Of a stretch of 64,000 bases of DNA, positions 1 through 8,156 are shown piece by piece. Position 1 is the first letter of the stretch. Each line of letters starts with the position of its first letter. The notes below the pieces were generated by a model. That model was not told where the DNA came from and made no database searches. It saw only the letters and a program-made list of their open reading frames with translations. The DNA comes from Acidobacteriota bacterium. Its GTDB lineage: Bacteria > Acidobacteriota > Terriglobia > Terriglobales > Acidobacteriaceae. Made by a program: the position numbers and the translations under genes. The stretch is taken from the NCBI GenBank assembly GCA_021791875.1, contig JAJYVU010000004.1, positions 1-64,000 of the forward strand. Direction: 5' to 3'.

Positions 1-2
1 TG

Positions 3-590
3 CTCGTCGCAGCCGGCTCCTACCGCAACGGCGGGCGCCAGTTCGACCTGGGCGACAAGATCGCCGCCCTCCACAAGCTCGAAGCTCTCGCCCTCCAGCT
101 CCTCACCCCGCGCAAGCCCCCAGCGCCGGCTGCAGCCGCAAAGTCAGCCCGCACAACCTCAAGAACCACCGCGAAGCACCAGGCGCATGCCTCGCACGCA
201 CGCAGGGCCAAAGCGCCGGCCAAATCTGCCCCCGCGCCGCCGCTTACCCTGACAGACGAGCGCTTCCACGCCTTCGAGCTCGACTGGGGCTCCGGTCCCG
301 TCTATGTCTTCTCCGCCCGCACCAGCGTGCCCGGCCAGACCACCACCTACATCACTCTCATCGCCAAGCCCGACTTCGCCGGCGGCCTCATCCCGCTCTA
401 CCAGAGCATCACCCCCGCCAACCTCCTCGACTACCAGCCGCGCATGCGCCTCATCGACGCCGTCGATGCCACCGGCAGCGGCCGCGCCGACCTGCTCTTC
501 GATCTAATCAGCACCTCCAGCCGCCACTTCGCCCTCTTCAGCGTCCAGGGTGGCCAGGCCCAGGAAGTCTTCCACACTGGCCAGCAGTAA
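3..590 (+). CDS. C-terminal part of an unrecognised protein (5' end outside window)
   Basis: The frame is open from base 3 to a TAA at 588-590, so the window cuts the gene and the start is not visible. About 195 residues are present. The first 35 look helical, residues of roughly 37-80 form an Ala/Lys/Pro-rich low-complexity linker, and the last 110 form a compact globular-looking domain rich in beta-type residues, ending in FHTGQQ. The only local motif I note is GSGRADLLFDL, which resembles segments of FG-GAP/VCBS-type proteins, but one segment is not enough to assign a family. The product is therefore left as hypothetical. It converges on the glucan phosphorylase gene, and a hairpin lies between the two. 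Confidence 0.6.
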   Translation, partial: LVAAGSYRNGGRQFDLGDKIAALHKLEALALQLLTPRKPPAPAAAAKSARTTSRTTAKHQAHASHARRAKAPAKSAPAPPLTLTDERFHAFELDWGSGPVYVFSARTSVPGQTTTYITLIAKPDFAGGLIPLYQSITPANLLDYQPRMRLIDAVDATGSGRADLLFDLISTSSRHFALFSVQGGQAQEVFHTGQQ

Positions 591-621
591 AAGCAAAACC
601 CCGGCGCTATTCACGCCGGGG
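591..621 (-). terminator. Intrinsic terminator of the glucan phosphorylase gene
   Basis: A perfect 8-bp stem CCCCGGCG/CGCCGGGG (599-606 and 614-621) encloses a 7-base loop. Read on the minus strand the stem is followed by TTTTGCTTTT, the layout of a Rho-independent terminator for the leftward gene ending at 651. Read on the plus strand no T-run follows. Confidence 0.8.
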
Positions 622-650
622 CCTGCCCAACTCCCTGCCAGCCGTCCGCC

Positions 651-2420
651 CTACCGCGTCAGTACCGGCTCCAGTGACTCGGCGGAAATATCCACCAGCT
701 GCTCCGGGAAATACGCATTCAGCAGATACTGCTCGATCATCCGTTGCGTGTTGAAGAACGACCCGTTCAGAGCAATCGCCGACCGCATGATCCGGTGCCA
801 CCGCTCATGCTCCTTGTAGTAGGTGGGCAGAATTTCCTGCTCCAGATGCTCATACAACGACGCCGCCTCACCACCCTCGTCCTCGCGGTCTTCAATCGCC
901 CATCCCGTCACGCCTTCTATCCAGCCTTCGATCCACCATCCGTCCAGAATGCTCAAACTCGGCACCCCGTTGATCGCCGCCTTCATGCCGCTCGTACCCG
1001 AGGCCTCATACGGACGCTTCGGCGTATTCAGCCACAGGTCCACGCCCTGCGTCAGCAGTGCGCCCAGCTCCCAGTTGTAATTTTCCAGGTAAACAATCTT
1101 CAACGTCTCCGACCCCAGCTCCCGCGCCAGCTCGATCACCCGCTTGATCTTCGCCTTCCCCGGAGCATCCGCCGGATGCGCCTTGCCGCTGTAAAGCACC
1201 TGCAGTCCGCCGTGATCCCGCGCCAGCCGCACCAGCCGCTCCGGATCGTGGAAGAACAGGTCCGCGCGTTTGTACGTAGCCGCGCGCCGTGCAAACCCGA
1301 TCGTGAAGATGTTCTCGTCCAGTTGCACGCCGCTGCGATCGGCCACCTCCTGGATCAGTCTCCGCTTGCTCGCCTGGTGCGCTTCGTGAATCTGTTCGCT
1401 GTCAATGTCAATCGCATACCGCAGCGTCACATTGTCCTGCCGCCACCGCGGCATGTGCTGGTCGAACACCGCCTGAATCGTCTCTGATGTCCATGTCCCG
1501 GCATGAATCCCGTTTGTGATCGCCGAAATCTGGTACTCCGGAAACATCGCCCGCGAAACCTTCCCGTGCTGCATCGCCACGCCGTTCACAAACCGTGAAA
1601 AGCGCAGCGCCACATACGTCATGTTCATCAGTCCGTCGTGGAAGCCCCCCACGCGCTCAATCAGGTTCGTCCGCTCCACGCCCAGAATCCGGTTCGACTG
1701 CTCCCGTGAGAAGCGGTCATGCCCCGCAGGCACCGGCGTGTGTGTTGTGAATACACACCGCTCGCGTACGGCCGAAACGTCGGCGTCGGTCGCCGAGTCC
1801 AGCGAACGTCCGGCCATCCGCTGCTCCAGCGCAGCTACCGTCAGCAAAGCCGCATGGCCCTCGTTCATGTGGAAGACCACTGGCTCATAGCCCAGCGCGT
1901 TCAAAATTCGCGGACCGCCCAGCCCCAGCACCGCTTCCTGCCGCAGCCGGTAATCGCCATCACCGCCGTAAAGGTGGTCCGTCAGGTTCCGGTCCTCTGG
2001 ATGATTCTCCTCAAGGTCGGTGTCCAGCATGTAGATCGGGACCGTGTGCCCTGTCGCACCGTGCACGTCAAAACGCCACGCGCGAATCGTCACCGTCCGG
2101 CCCTCAATCGCAATCGTCACCCGCGGATCTTCCGCCACTAGCTTCGCTTCCGGCGACCATGGCTGCGCCGACTCCGTCTGATTTCCCTCTGCGTCCAGAT
2201 GCTGGCTGTAGTAGCCCTTCCGGTGCACCAGCGTCACTCCGGCCATGTTCAGCGCCAGGTCCGCCGCGGAACGCAGCGTGTCGCCGGCCAGCACGCCCAG
2301 TCCGCCGCTGTACGTCGGCATATCGGGCCTTATTGCGATCTCCATCGAAAAATAAGCAACTGTACCCTCTTCGGGCAAACGCGCAAGGGGGGAGGTGGGT
2401 TGGCGATTCAGGGCTGTCAT
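651..2420 (-). CDS. glgP: Alpha-glucan (glycogen/maltodextrin) phosphorylase, GT35
   Basis: Cytoplasmic PLP enzyme that releases glucose-1-phosphate from alpha-1,4-glucans using phosphate. The 589-residue length matches the short bacterial/archaeal GT35 subfamily rather than the roughly 800-residue classical form. The PLP-lysine segment EASGTSGMKAAINGV is intact, with Lys480 as the expected Schiff-base lysine. The N-terminus carries the family's YFSMEIAI and YSGGLGVLAGD segments. An AGGAG ribosome site (2434-2438) supports ATG at 2420. Galactokinase lies upstream in the same direction with a 250-base gap, so co-transcription is possible but not shown. Together they would feed glucose-1-phosphate and galactose-1-phosphate into central sugar metabolism. 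Confidence 0.93.
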   Translation of the reverse strand: MTALNRQPTSPLARLPEEGTVAYFSMEIAIRPDMPTYSGGLGVLAGDTLRSAADLALNMAGVTLVHRKGYYSQHLDAEGNQTESAQPWSPEAKLVAEDPRVTIAIEGRTVTIRAWRFDVHGATGHTVPIYMLDTDLEENHPEDRNLTDHLYGGDGDYRLRQEAVLGLGGPRILNALGYEPVVFHMNEGHAALLTVAALEQRMAGRSLDSATDADVSAVRERCVFTTHTPVPAGHDRFSREQSNRILGVERTNLIERVGGFHDGLMNMTYVALRFSRFVNGVAMQHGKVSRAMFPEYQISAITNGIHAGTWTSETIQAVFDQHMPRWRQDNVTLRYAIDIDSEQIHEAHQASKRRLIQEVADRSGVQLDENIFTIGFARRAATYKRADLFFHDPERLVRLARDHGGLQVLYSGKAHPADAPGKAKIKRVIELARELGSETLKIVYLENYNWELGALLTQGVDLWLNTPKRPYEASGTSGMKAAINGVPSLSILDGWWIEGWIEGVTGWAIEDREDEGGEAASLYEHLEQEILPTYYKEHERWHRIMRSAIALNGSFFNTQRMIEQYLLNAYFPEQLVDISAESLEPVLTR

Positions 2421-2670
2421 GAAAAGAGCAAATCTCCTGCAGCCGGCTGTACGGACGTTCCCTGCTCAAACCGGCTCTTACATTAATCTATCCGACCTAC
2501 CGGCACCGGCCTTCTTCAGGCCCCGAAATCAATTCGATGCATCCGGCATCTCCGCCGCTGCCGACCGGTCTGTCTGTAGTTGAAGTCTGCATCTCTTTTA
2601 TCACCGCTCCCATCAGGATTCGAGCGCGTTCCGTCGTGCACATCTGTGGGAAATCCATTGCATTCCAGCG

Positions 2671-3822
2671 TCAAAGAGAATGTGCTCCGGCCGAAGCCCG
2701 GCACCGGTAAACCTCGGCGTCGATCCCGGTTTTGGCGAAATATCCACGTTGCAGACTGACGGCGAAGGCATCGGCATCTTCAGCGCGAACCAGGTTCAGG
2801 GTACACCCGCCAAATCCGCCTCCCGTCAGCCGGGCTCCGATGCACTCCGGCCGCTCCAGCGCAAGTTCCACTAAAATATCGGCTTCCGGGCAGCTCGCCT
2901 CAAAATCATCCCGGTAGCTTGCGTGCGCAGCCACCAGCAGCCGGCCAAATTCCTTCAGATTTCCCGCATCCAGCGCCGCTGCGGCAGCCGTCGTCCGCGT
3001 ATTCTCGCTGATGATGTGCCGGCAGCGCTTGTAGACGTTCTCCGGCATCTGCCCCTTCGCCCGCTCCAGGTCCTCCAGCGTCGCATCCCGCAGCGCCCGG
3101 ATCTCCGGCTTCATCCCATGCAAAACTTCCGTCCCTTCTGCCACTTCCGCCCGCCGGACTTTATAAGCCCCATCCGCATGCGCGTGCTTCACCATCGTGT
3201 TCACCAGCACAAACACCACTTCATGCGGCAGCGGCGCAAGGTGGTAGTCCAGGCTCCGGCAATCCAGCAGCAGCGCGTGGTCCTCGGCCCCGCACGCCGA
3301 AACAAACTGGTCCATGATCCCCACCGGCGCACCCACATACTCGTTCTCCGCCTTCTGGCAAAGCTTCGCAATCTCCGGACCCGTCATCGTCTTCCCTGAC
3401 AGGTGCAGCAGCGCCAGCGCCGTTGCCACTTCAATCGATGCGGACGAGCTCAAACCCGCACCCAGCGGTACATTCCCCGTGATGCTCATCGAAAAGCCGG
3501 GGACCTCAATCCCCGCCTGCCGCAACATCGCCAGCACGCCCAGCGGATAATCCTCCCACTGCCCGATGCCCCGCTCTGGAAGCTCCGCCGGGGCCACGCG
3601 CGCTTCCTTCTCGAAATTCGCCGAGTACAGAACCACCTGCCCATCTGCCCTCGGTGTCACCCCTACTGTCGTCGTCAGGTCAATCGCCGCGGGGAACACA
3701 AACCCCTCCGCATAATCGGTATGTTCGCCAATCAGGTTCACCCGGCCGGGTGCGGCAAATAGCGTGGGGCGTGCTCCAAACCGCTCCCGGTGGAGATCAA
3801 TGAATCCGTTTACATCGAGCAT
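2671..3822 (-). CDS. galK: Galactokinase (GHMP kinase)
   Basis: ATP-dependent phosphorylation of galactose, the first step of the Leloir pathway. The 383-residue length is typical. The galactokinase signature PGRVNLIGEHTDY is at residues 25-37, the GHMP ATP-binding motif PLGAGLSSSAS at 119-129, and the catalytic-base Asp171 lies in GIMDQF. The C-terminal GHMP motif is LTGGGFGGC. The start follows only a weak ribosome site. It lies 57 bases downstream of the PLP decarboxylase gene in the same direction, so the two may be co-transcribed. No galT or galE is visible in the window. Confidence 0.95.
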   Translation of the reverse strand: MLDVNGFIDLHRERFGARPTLFAAPGRVNLIGEHTDYAEGFVFPAAIDLTTTVGVTPRADGQVVLYSANFEKEARVAPAELPERGIGQWEDYPLGVLAMLRQAGIEVPGFSMSITGNVPLGAGLSSSASIEVATALALLHLSGKTMTGPEIAKLCQKAENEYVGAPVGIMDQFVSACGAEDHALLLDCRSLDYHLAPLPHEVVFVLVNTMVKHAHADGAYKVRRAEVAEGTEVLHGMKPEIRALRDATLEDLERAKGQMPENVYKRCRHIISENTRTTAAAAALDAGNLKEFGRLLVAAHASYRDDFEASCPEADILVELALERPECIGARLTGGGFGGCTLNLVRAEDADAFAVSLQRGYFAKTGIDAEVYRCRASAGAHSL

Positions 3823-3879
3823 CGCGACTCTCGGTTCCCCAATAAGTTTTCCTACGGTAAAACTTGATTCTACGGCTTT

Positions 3880-5268
3880 TTACGGCCTTTGCCCGCTCTT
3901 TTCCGCTGCCTTCCACATCGCACCTTCCAGGCGGGTCCAGATCTCATCCATCCACAGGCGATGCTCGGGCTTCATCAGCACGGAGCGCACGCATGTTACC
4001 ATCCCGCCTGCACGGCTCGCACCTGCTTCTTTCCACGGCTCCCCTTCAAACATCTCCACCGGCATCTGCACCAGTGCCAGGTGCAGATCGCGCTGTGCGG
4101 CATACTCAAACACAGCCCGCGCCCGCGCTGACGACTCCTCCACTGTCGCGCCCCGCATTGCCCACACCACGATGTCCAGTTCCGGTTCCAGCGGCGCAAT
4201 GGCATACTCGCTCTGTCGCAGCCGCCGATGCAGATCCAGCGCCGCCTCGCGCCCTGCTTCCAGTCCCGCGGCAAATTCCCCGCCCCTCACCAGTGGAAGC
4301 AGCCGTTGCGTCGTCCACAGTGCCACCGCCGCTGCACCGGCTCGCGAGCACTCCAGGCTGATCTCCCCCAGGTGCAGCTCGCTCGACGTGAAATATGTGT
4401 AAGGCGAATCATGCTTGTATAACCGCCCCACCGCCGGATCCCGAAACAGCACGCATCCACACCCGTACGGCTGCAACCCATGCTTGTGCGGATCGATCAC
4501 AATCGAGTCCGCCTCGCCCAGCGCGTCAAACGCGCGTCGCGCTTCCGATCCCAGATTGCCCGCCAGCGTAAAGTAGCCACCATATGCCGCGTCTACATGC
4601 ACGCGAAAACCATACCGCTTCCGCAGCTCCAGCACATCCGCCAAAGGATCGACCGCGCCCAGCGCAGTGGTCCCCAGCGTCACTACCACCGTGCCAACAT
4701 TGCCCTGTTGCAACCGCTCTTCCAGCGCGCCCATATCCATCCGGCCCCGCGCGTCCGCGGCAATCTCTGCAAACTCCAGCCCCAACACCGCGCTGATGCG
4801 GGGATGCGTGTAATGCGCCTGCGCCGACGCCCCAATCCGCTTCCCGGGCATCATCCGTCCTGCCACCCACAGCGCCTCCAGGTTCGCAAACGTACCCCCG
4901 CTCGTCAGGTGACCCAGAAATTCGCTCCACCCGAACATCCCCGCAATCTCGCGCACCGCCTCCATCTCCATGGCCGAGCTCGCACGCCCACCATCTCGCG
5001 CATGATTGTTCGGGTTCACCGCCATCGCCATCGAATACGCCGCGTGCGCCACCGGATGCGGCGGCTTCAGCATCTGCCCTGCATACAGCGGATGAAAGTA
5101 TGGGTAGTTATCCCCCATCCGCGCCGCAGCCTCGGCCAGCACTTCCCGCATGCGCTCGACACCCGGCACTCCCCTCGCCGGGCCCTCCGGCAAGGAGAAT
5201 CCGGCTGCCAGCTCGCGCAGAGCCCTGGCAATCAACTCCGACGCCAAATCAAAATCCGAGTGAGACAT
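3880..5268 (-). CDS. PLP-dependent group II amino-acid decarboxylase
   Basis: Fold-type I decarboxylase of the aspartate/glutamate/aromatic-L-amino-acid family, which releases CO2 from an amino acid in the cytoplasm. With ATG at 5268 the protein has 462 residues. PLP contacts are visible: His152 (cofactor stacking), Asp226 in HVDAAYGG, and Lys262 in DPHKHGLQPYG. An open frame continues 23 codons upstream to 5337, but that stretch does not look conserved, and GGGAAG stands just before the chosen ATG. The substrate cannot be assigned from sequence alone; aromatic amino acids, glutamate or aspartate are all possible. It leads a leftward set with galK. Confidence 0.88.
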   Translation of the reverse strand: MSHSDFDLASELIARALRELAAGFSLPEGPARGVPGVERMREVLAEAAARMGDNYPYFHPLYAGQMLKPPHPVAHAAYSMAMAVNPNNHARDGGRASSAMEMEAVREIAGMFGWSEFLGHLTSGGTFANLEALWVAGRMMPGKRIGASAQAHYTHPRISAVLGLEFAEIAADARGRMDMGALEERLQQGNVGTVVVTLGTTALGAVDPLADVLELRKRYGFRVHVDAAYGGYFTLAGNLGSEARRAFDALGEADSIVIDPHKHGLQPYGCGCVLFRDPAVGRLYKHDSPYTYFTSSELHLGEISLECSRAGAAAVALWTTQRLLPLVRGGEFAAGLEAGREAALDLHRRLRQSEYAIAPLEPELDIVVWAMRGATVEESSARARAVFEYAAQRDLHLALVQMPVEMFEGEPWKEAGASRAGGMVTCVRSVLMKPEHRLWMDEIWTRLEGAMWKAAEKSGQRP

Positions 5269-5677
5269 CGCTTCCCAGAATAGAGCAGTGCTCCGGATGA
5301 TGCTGAGGGGCGTGGAAGGCCCGCGTGGCCGTTCCAATAGAGAGCGGCTGCACTTGCCGAATCTCAGTCACTCCGTCAGATCAGGAAAACGGCTCGAATG
5401 GCTGATATCGCGAACCGCGATCCAGCCTGCAACCTCCCCATGCCGGCCGGCCTCCACAGCCCTTGCCCCCGATCCTTTCTAGGAAACGGCTTTGTTACTT
5501 TTTCGCAAATTGGATTGCTTGACACAGAACATCGATAACTGCATGAAAAAACTCTGCTAGACTTGCCTTGCGTTCGAACCGAACCGGGCAAACGCAGTTC
5601 TCGCCCACCTGTTGTGCAAAGTTCTGCCAGTAAGGCTCCGATTCACTCGTCGCAATTCATTCAGGAAAAGCAACACA
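5269..5677. other. Intergenic region with the cold-shock gene promoter and leader
   Basis: 409 bases between the decarboxylase start (leftward) and the cold-shock start (rightward). It holds a TTGACA box at 5519-5524 and an extended -10-like TGCTAGACT at 5555-5563. They are 33 bases apart and so cannot form one promoter. If the extended -10 is used, the cspA leader is about 108 bases, in line with the long leaders of cold-shock mRNAs. I see no convincing open reading frame. Confidence 0.5.
5555..5563 (+). promoter_or_regulatory. Extended -10 promoter element of the cold-shock gene
   Basis: TGC-TAGACT fits an extended -10 (TGN-TANNNT). Elements of the same shape precede the glycosidase (TGCTACAAT), tRNA-Pro (TGCTACACT) and EF-G-like (TGCTAGTAT) genes, which strengthens the reading. 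No good -35 is seen at 17 bases. Confidence 0.45.
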
Positions 5678-5878
5678 ATGGAACAAGGTACCGTGAAGTG
5701 GTTTAACGACGCGAAGGGCTTCGGCTTCATCTCGCGCCAGAACGGCGAAGATGTCTTCGTGCACTACTCAGCCATCACATCAAGTGGCTTCCGTAGTCTG
5801 CAGGAAGGTCAAGCCGTGCAATTCAACGTCGTGAAGGGGCCAAAAGGCTGGCAGGCGGCAGACGTTCAGCCTCTCTAA
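5678..5878 (+). CDS. cspA: Cold-shock domain protein (CspA family)
   Basis: 66-residue single-domain RNA chaperone that melts mRNA structure in the cytoplasm. RNP1 KGFGFI is at residues 13-18, RNP2 VFVHY at 26-30, and the N-terminus GTVKWF is the family hallmark. The open frame extends 22 codons further upstream, but family length and the conserved N-terminus fix the start at 5678. It stands alone with its own promoter-like element and terminator, so it is probably monocistronic. A long leader suggests post-transcriptional temperature control (inference). Confidence 0.95.
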   Translation: MEQGTVKWFNDAKGFGFISRQNGEDVFVHYSAITSSGFRSLQEGQAVQFNVVKGPKGWQAADVQPL

Positions 5879-5909
5879 TTGACGCAGACACATAAGAAGA
5901 AAAAAGATA

Positions 5910-5938
5910 AGAGCCGGCGCAGTCCGGCTCTTTTTCTT
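5910..5938 (+). terminator. Intrinsic terminator of the cold-shock gene
   Basis: Perfect 8-bp stem AGAGCCGG/CCGGCTCT (5910-5917 and 5924-5931) with a 6-base loop, followed by TTTTCTTT, 30 bases after the stop codon. Confidence 0.9.
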
Positions 5939-6032
5939 TCCCCCTCTGGCCTCTCCCCGCGTCATCTCCCACTCTTTGGTAACATGACTCCCGCCCTGCA
6001 CGCAGACCTTTACGCCAGCCCTCCCGTTTCAA

Positions 6033-6062
6033 TTGGAAAACGTTTTCAAGCACTGCTACAAT
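6033..6062 (+). promoter_or_regulatory. Promoter with overlapping LacI-type operator
   Basis: A 12-bp perfect palindrome GAAAACGTTTTC (6036-6047) has the central ACGT and A/T arms typical of LacI/GalR-family operators. It overlaps a possible -35 (TTGGAA, 6033-6038) that is spaced 18 bases from an extended -10 TGCTACAAT (TACAAT at 6057-6062). The placement predicts repression of the glycosidase gene until a sugar inducer binds. No LacI gene is in the window. Confidence 0.6.
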
Positions 6063-6071
6063 TCGGCCGTC

Positions 6072-7169
6072 ATGCATTCCCCTTTCTCACGCCGCCGTTT
6101 CCTCATCCAGAGCGCCTCCGCTCTCGCGCTTCCTGCCGCCTTTCCTGCCGCCCTCCATGCCGATCCAAATTCGCACCTCGCCACACCGCACAATCTCGAA
6201 ACACCCTATAAGTACGAAAAGCTTGTCCTCAGCGCCTCTCACAAACCAGGCGATTTCGACGAAAAATCCGTCGACTGCCCCTTCGTCTTCCTGCACAACG
6301 GCCGCTATCACATGACCTTCGTCGGCTTCGACGGCATCGGCTACCAGACCGGCCTCGCCACTTCCCATGACCTCGTCCACTGGGAAAAATACGGCTGCAT
6401 TCTCCACCGCAACCCCAAAGACCCCATCACCCGCTACAACGTCGCCATGATGTGGATCATGCGGGAAAACGGTGTCTTCTCGCCCGGAAGACTTCGCAAA
6501 GTCAATGGCCGCTATCTCGGCGCCTGGAACGCCTATCCACGTCCCGGCTATGAAGCCGGCCCTGCCGTCATCGGCCTCTGCTGGAGCGACGACCTGCATC
6601 ACTGGGAACTCGACCCTCCCTGCCTCCGCCCCGACGACCCCGATGCCCTGCCCTGGGAGCAGGGCGGCCTCTACAAAGCCTGCATCCTCGAGCACAACGG
6701 CCTCTATTACATCTTCTACAACGCCAAAACGAAGAACCTGCCCCGCAGCGAAGGCGGCGGATGGCACGAGCAAATCGGCGTCGCCTGGTCCCGGGACCTC
6801 AAAAAATGGCACCGCTGGCCCGATAACCCCCTCATCCGCAACGGCCCCAAAGGCTCCTGGGACGACCGCTTCGCCAGCGATCCCTGCGTCCTCCACGATG
6901 GCAAGCAGTGGGCCTTCTTCTATTACGGCCTCAGCTCAGACGGCAAGGCCCGCGACCTGCTCGCCCTCGGTGACGACCTCTTCCATCCGCGCAAGACCAA
7001 CTCCATCCTCATCGCCCCCGGCCCTCCCGGTACCGTCGACTCCACCTACTCCCACAAGCCCTCCATCATCGCCGCCCACGGCGACCTCTACCACTTCTAC
7101 TGCGCCGTCTCCGGCAGCTGGCCGCACGATGTCCGCGGCATCTCGGTCGCCCGCTCCAAACCGTTCTAA
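6072..7169 (+). CDS. Tat-exported five-bladed beta-propeller glycoside hydrolase (GH43/GH32-like)
   Basis: 365 residues. A twin-arginine signal (SRRRFLIQ at residues 6-13, hydrophobic stretch, ALHA cleavage near 30) directs folded export. The mature part repeats blade motifs such as SHDLVHWEKYG, SDDLHHWELD and SRDLKKWHRW, each following a Y/F-rich strand, as in GH43, GH32, GH117 and GH130 propellers. Acidic candidates lie in SVDCPFVF and ASDPCV. The exact family and substrate are not assignable by eye. ATG 6072 begins the Tat signal; an in-frame ATG at 6033 would lie inside the promoter/operator. The transcript may be nearly leaderless, because the -10 ends only 9 bases before the ATG. Confidence 0.75.
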   Translation: MHSPFSRRRFLIQSASALALPAAFPAALHADPNSHLATPHNLETPYKYEKLVLSASHKPGDFDEKSVDCPFVFLHNGRYHMTFVGFDGIGYQTGLATSHDLVHWEKYGCILHRNPKDPITRYNVAMMWIMRENGVFSPGRLRKVNGRYLGAWNAYPRPGYEAGPAVIGLCWSDDLHHWELDPPCLRPDDPDALPWEQGGLYKACILEHNGLYYIFYNAKTKNLPRSEGGGWHEQIGVAWSRDLKKWHRWPDNPLIRNGPKGSWDDRFASDPCVLHDGKQWAFFYYGLSSDGKARDLLALGDDLFHPRKTNSILIAPGPPGTVDSTYSHKPSIIAAHGDLYHFYCAVSGSWPHDVRGISVARSKPF

Positions 7170-7259
7170 GGCTACTGGCACTATCGTAACGGCCCAGACA
7201 AGACAAGGGCACTCTCTCGACACCCCCCTGGGGATAAATTGCCGCAATCGGCGAGTTAT

Positions 7260-7940
7260 TCAGAACTGAAAAAATACTCCGGCAACGGGCTCAGCATCCT
7301 GCGTGAACTTGTCCGTAGAAGTAAACTCCTCCGACAGACTCGCAGCCTTGTACACATTTCCGCGATATTGGAACCGCAACCCAATGTGCGGCAACACCAT
7401 CCAGTCCACCCCCGCACCATACTGGAATACGTCCTCCGTCTGTGTTCGCGTGGGTATGCTGCCGGTGGACGTCGTGCATGCGGCAGCCCCGACTGTAGAG
7501 CAAAGCGTCGTGGTCGCAGTCACATTCCCCGCCGCAGGTACATCAAGCAGCCACCCTCCCCCGACCAGCACAAACGGCCTCAAATTTGCCAGCCGGAAGG
7601 AACCTACCCAGTCTGCCGCGATCTCGTGCGCGTTCGTCGGAATCGAAGCGGCCACCGTATCTGTCGGCCCAGGAACGAGGAGCAGTTTCGTATAATCCTC
7701 GTCAGCGCGGTGGTAAGAGTATGAAATTTCAAGGCCCAGCAGCGGATTCCAGATATGCCGCAATTCCAGCAGCGCGCCTGCTGAGTTGGAAGGGTGTTGT
7801 GTAGTTTGATTCCCACTCGACGACGGCTGAAACGCCCCGTATACGCTGCCGGCCAGAGTTGTCTGCGCGCAAGCTATGGAAGCGCCAAAGCCCAGCACCA
7901 ACGCTATCACGACGACTGCTTTCCGCAAATTCTCAACCAT
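7260..7940 (-). CDS. Outer-membrane beta-barrel protein
   Basis: 226 residues with a clear signal peptide (MVENLRKAVVVIALVLGFG, cleavage near ACAQ). The mature chain has alternating hydrophobic/aromatic strands, many Gly/Tyr/Arg, and ends in Phe (GVFFQF), the usual C-terminal signature for outer-membrane insertion. A GGAGG ribosome site precedes ATG 7940. Proteins of this type are common in Acidobacteriota and usually annotated as hypothetical or porin-family; no ligand can be inferred. A 15-bp hairpin separates it from the kelch-like gene upstream, so it probably has its own promoter. Confidence 0.75.
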   Translation of the reverse strand: MVENLRKAVVVIALVLGFGASIACAQTTLAGSVYGAFQPSSSGNQTTQHPSNSAGALLELRHIWNPLLGLEISYSYHRADEDYTKLLLVPGPTDTVAASIPTNAHEIAADWVGSFRLANLRPFVLVGGGWLLDVPAAGNVTATTTLCSTVGAAACTTSTGSIPTRTQTEDVFQYGAGVDWMVLPHIGLRFQYRGNVYKAASLSEEFTSTDKFTQDAEPVAGVFFQF

Positions 7941-8005
7941 CTATATCCTCCATGGCGAACCGGTTTATTTACTTGCTTGGCTGCTGCCTATAAGCCAATT
8001 GGTTA

Positions 8006-8038
8006 GCGAATCAGTCGAATGAAATTCGACTGATTCGC
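8006..8038. repeat. Perfect 15-bp inverted repeat (strong hairpin)
   Basis: GCGAATCAGTCGAAT (8006-8020) and its exact complement (8024-8038) are separated by GAA. No T-run follows on either strand. It lies 118 bases beyond the stop of the kelch-like gene and 66 bases before the barrel gene start, so it may terminate or stabilise mRNA or bind a regulator. Confidence 0.75.
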
Positions 8039-8156
8039 GCATATCGTTCGCTGTGCTTGGTCTGCACGAACCCTGCTGAGGACGTTCTCGCTGCTGCTAG
8101 ATCTGCTTCTGGCGCCAATCCTCGACCAGCGCAATCAATTTCCAATCCACCAATTT

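Noticed and set aside
5519-5524. TTGACA as the -35 of the cold-shock promoter
   Set aside because: No acceptable -10 lies 16-18 bases downstream, and the good extended -10 is 33 bases away.
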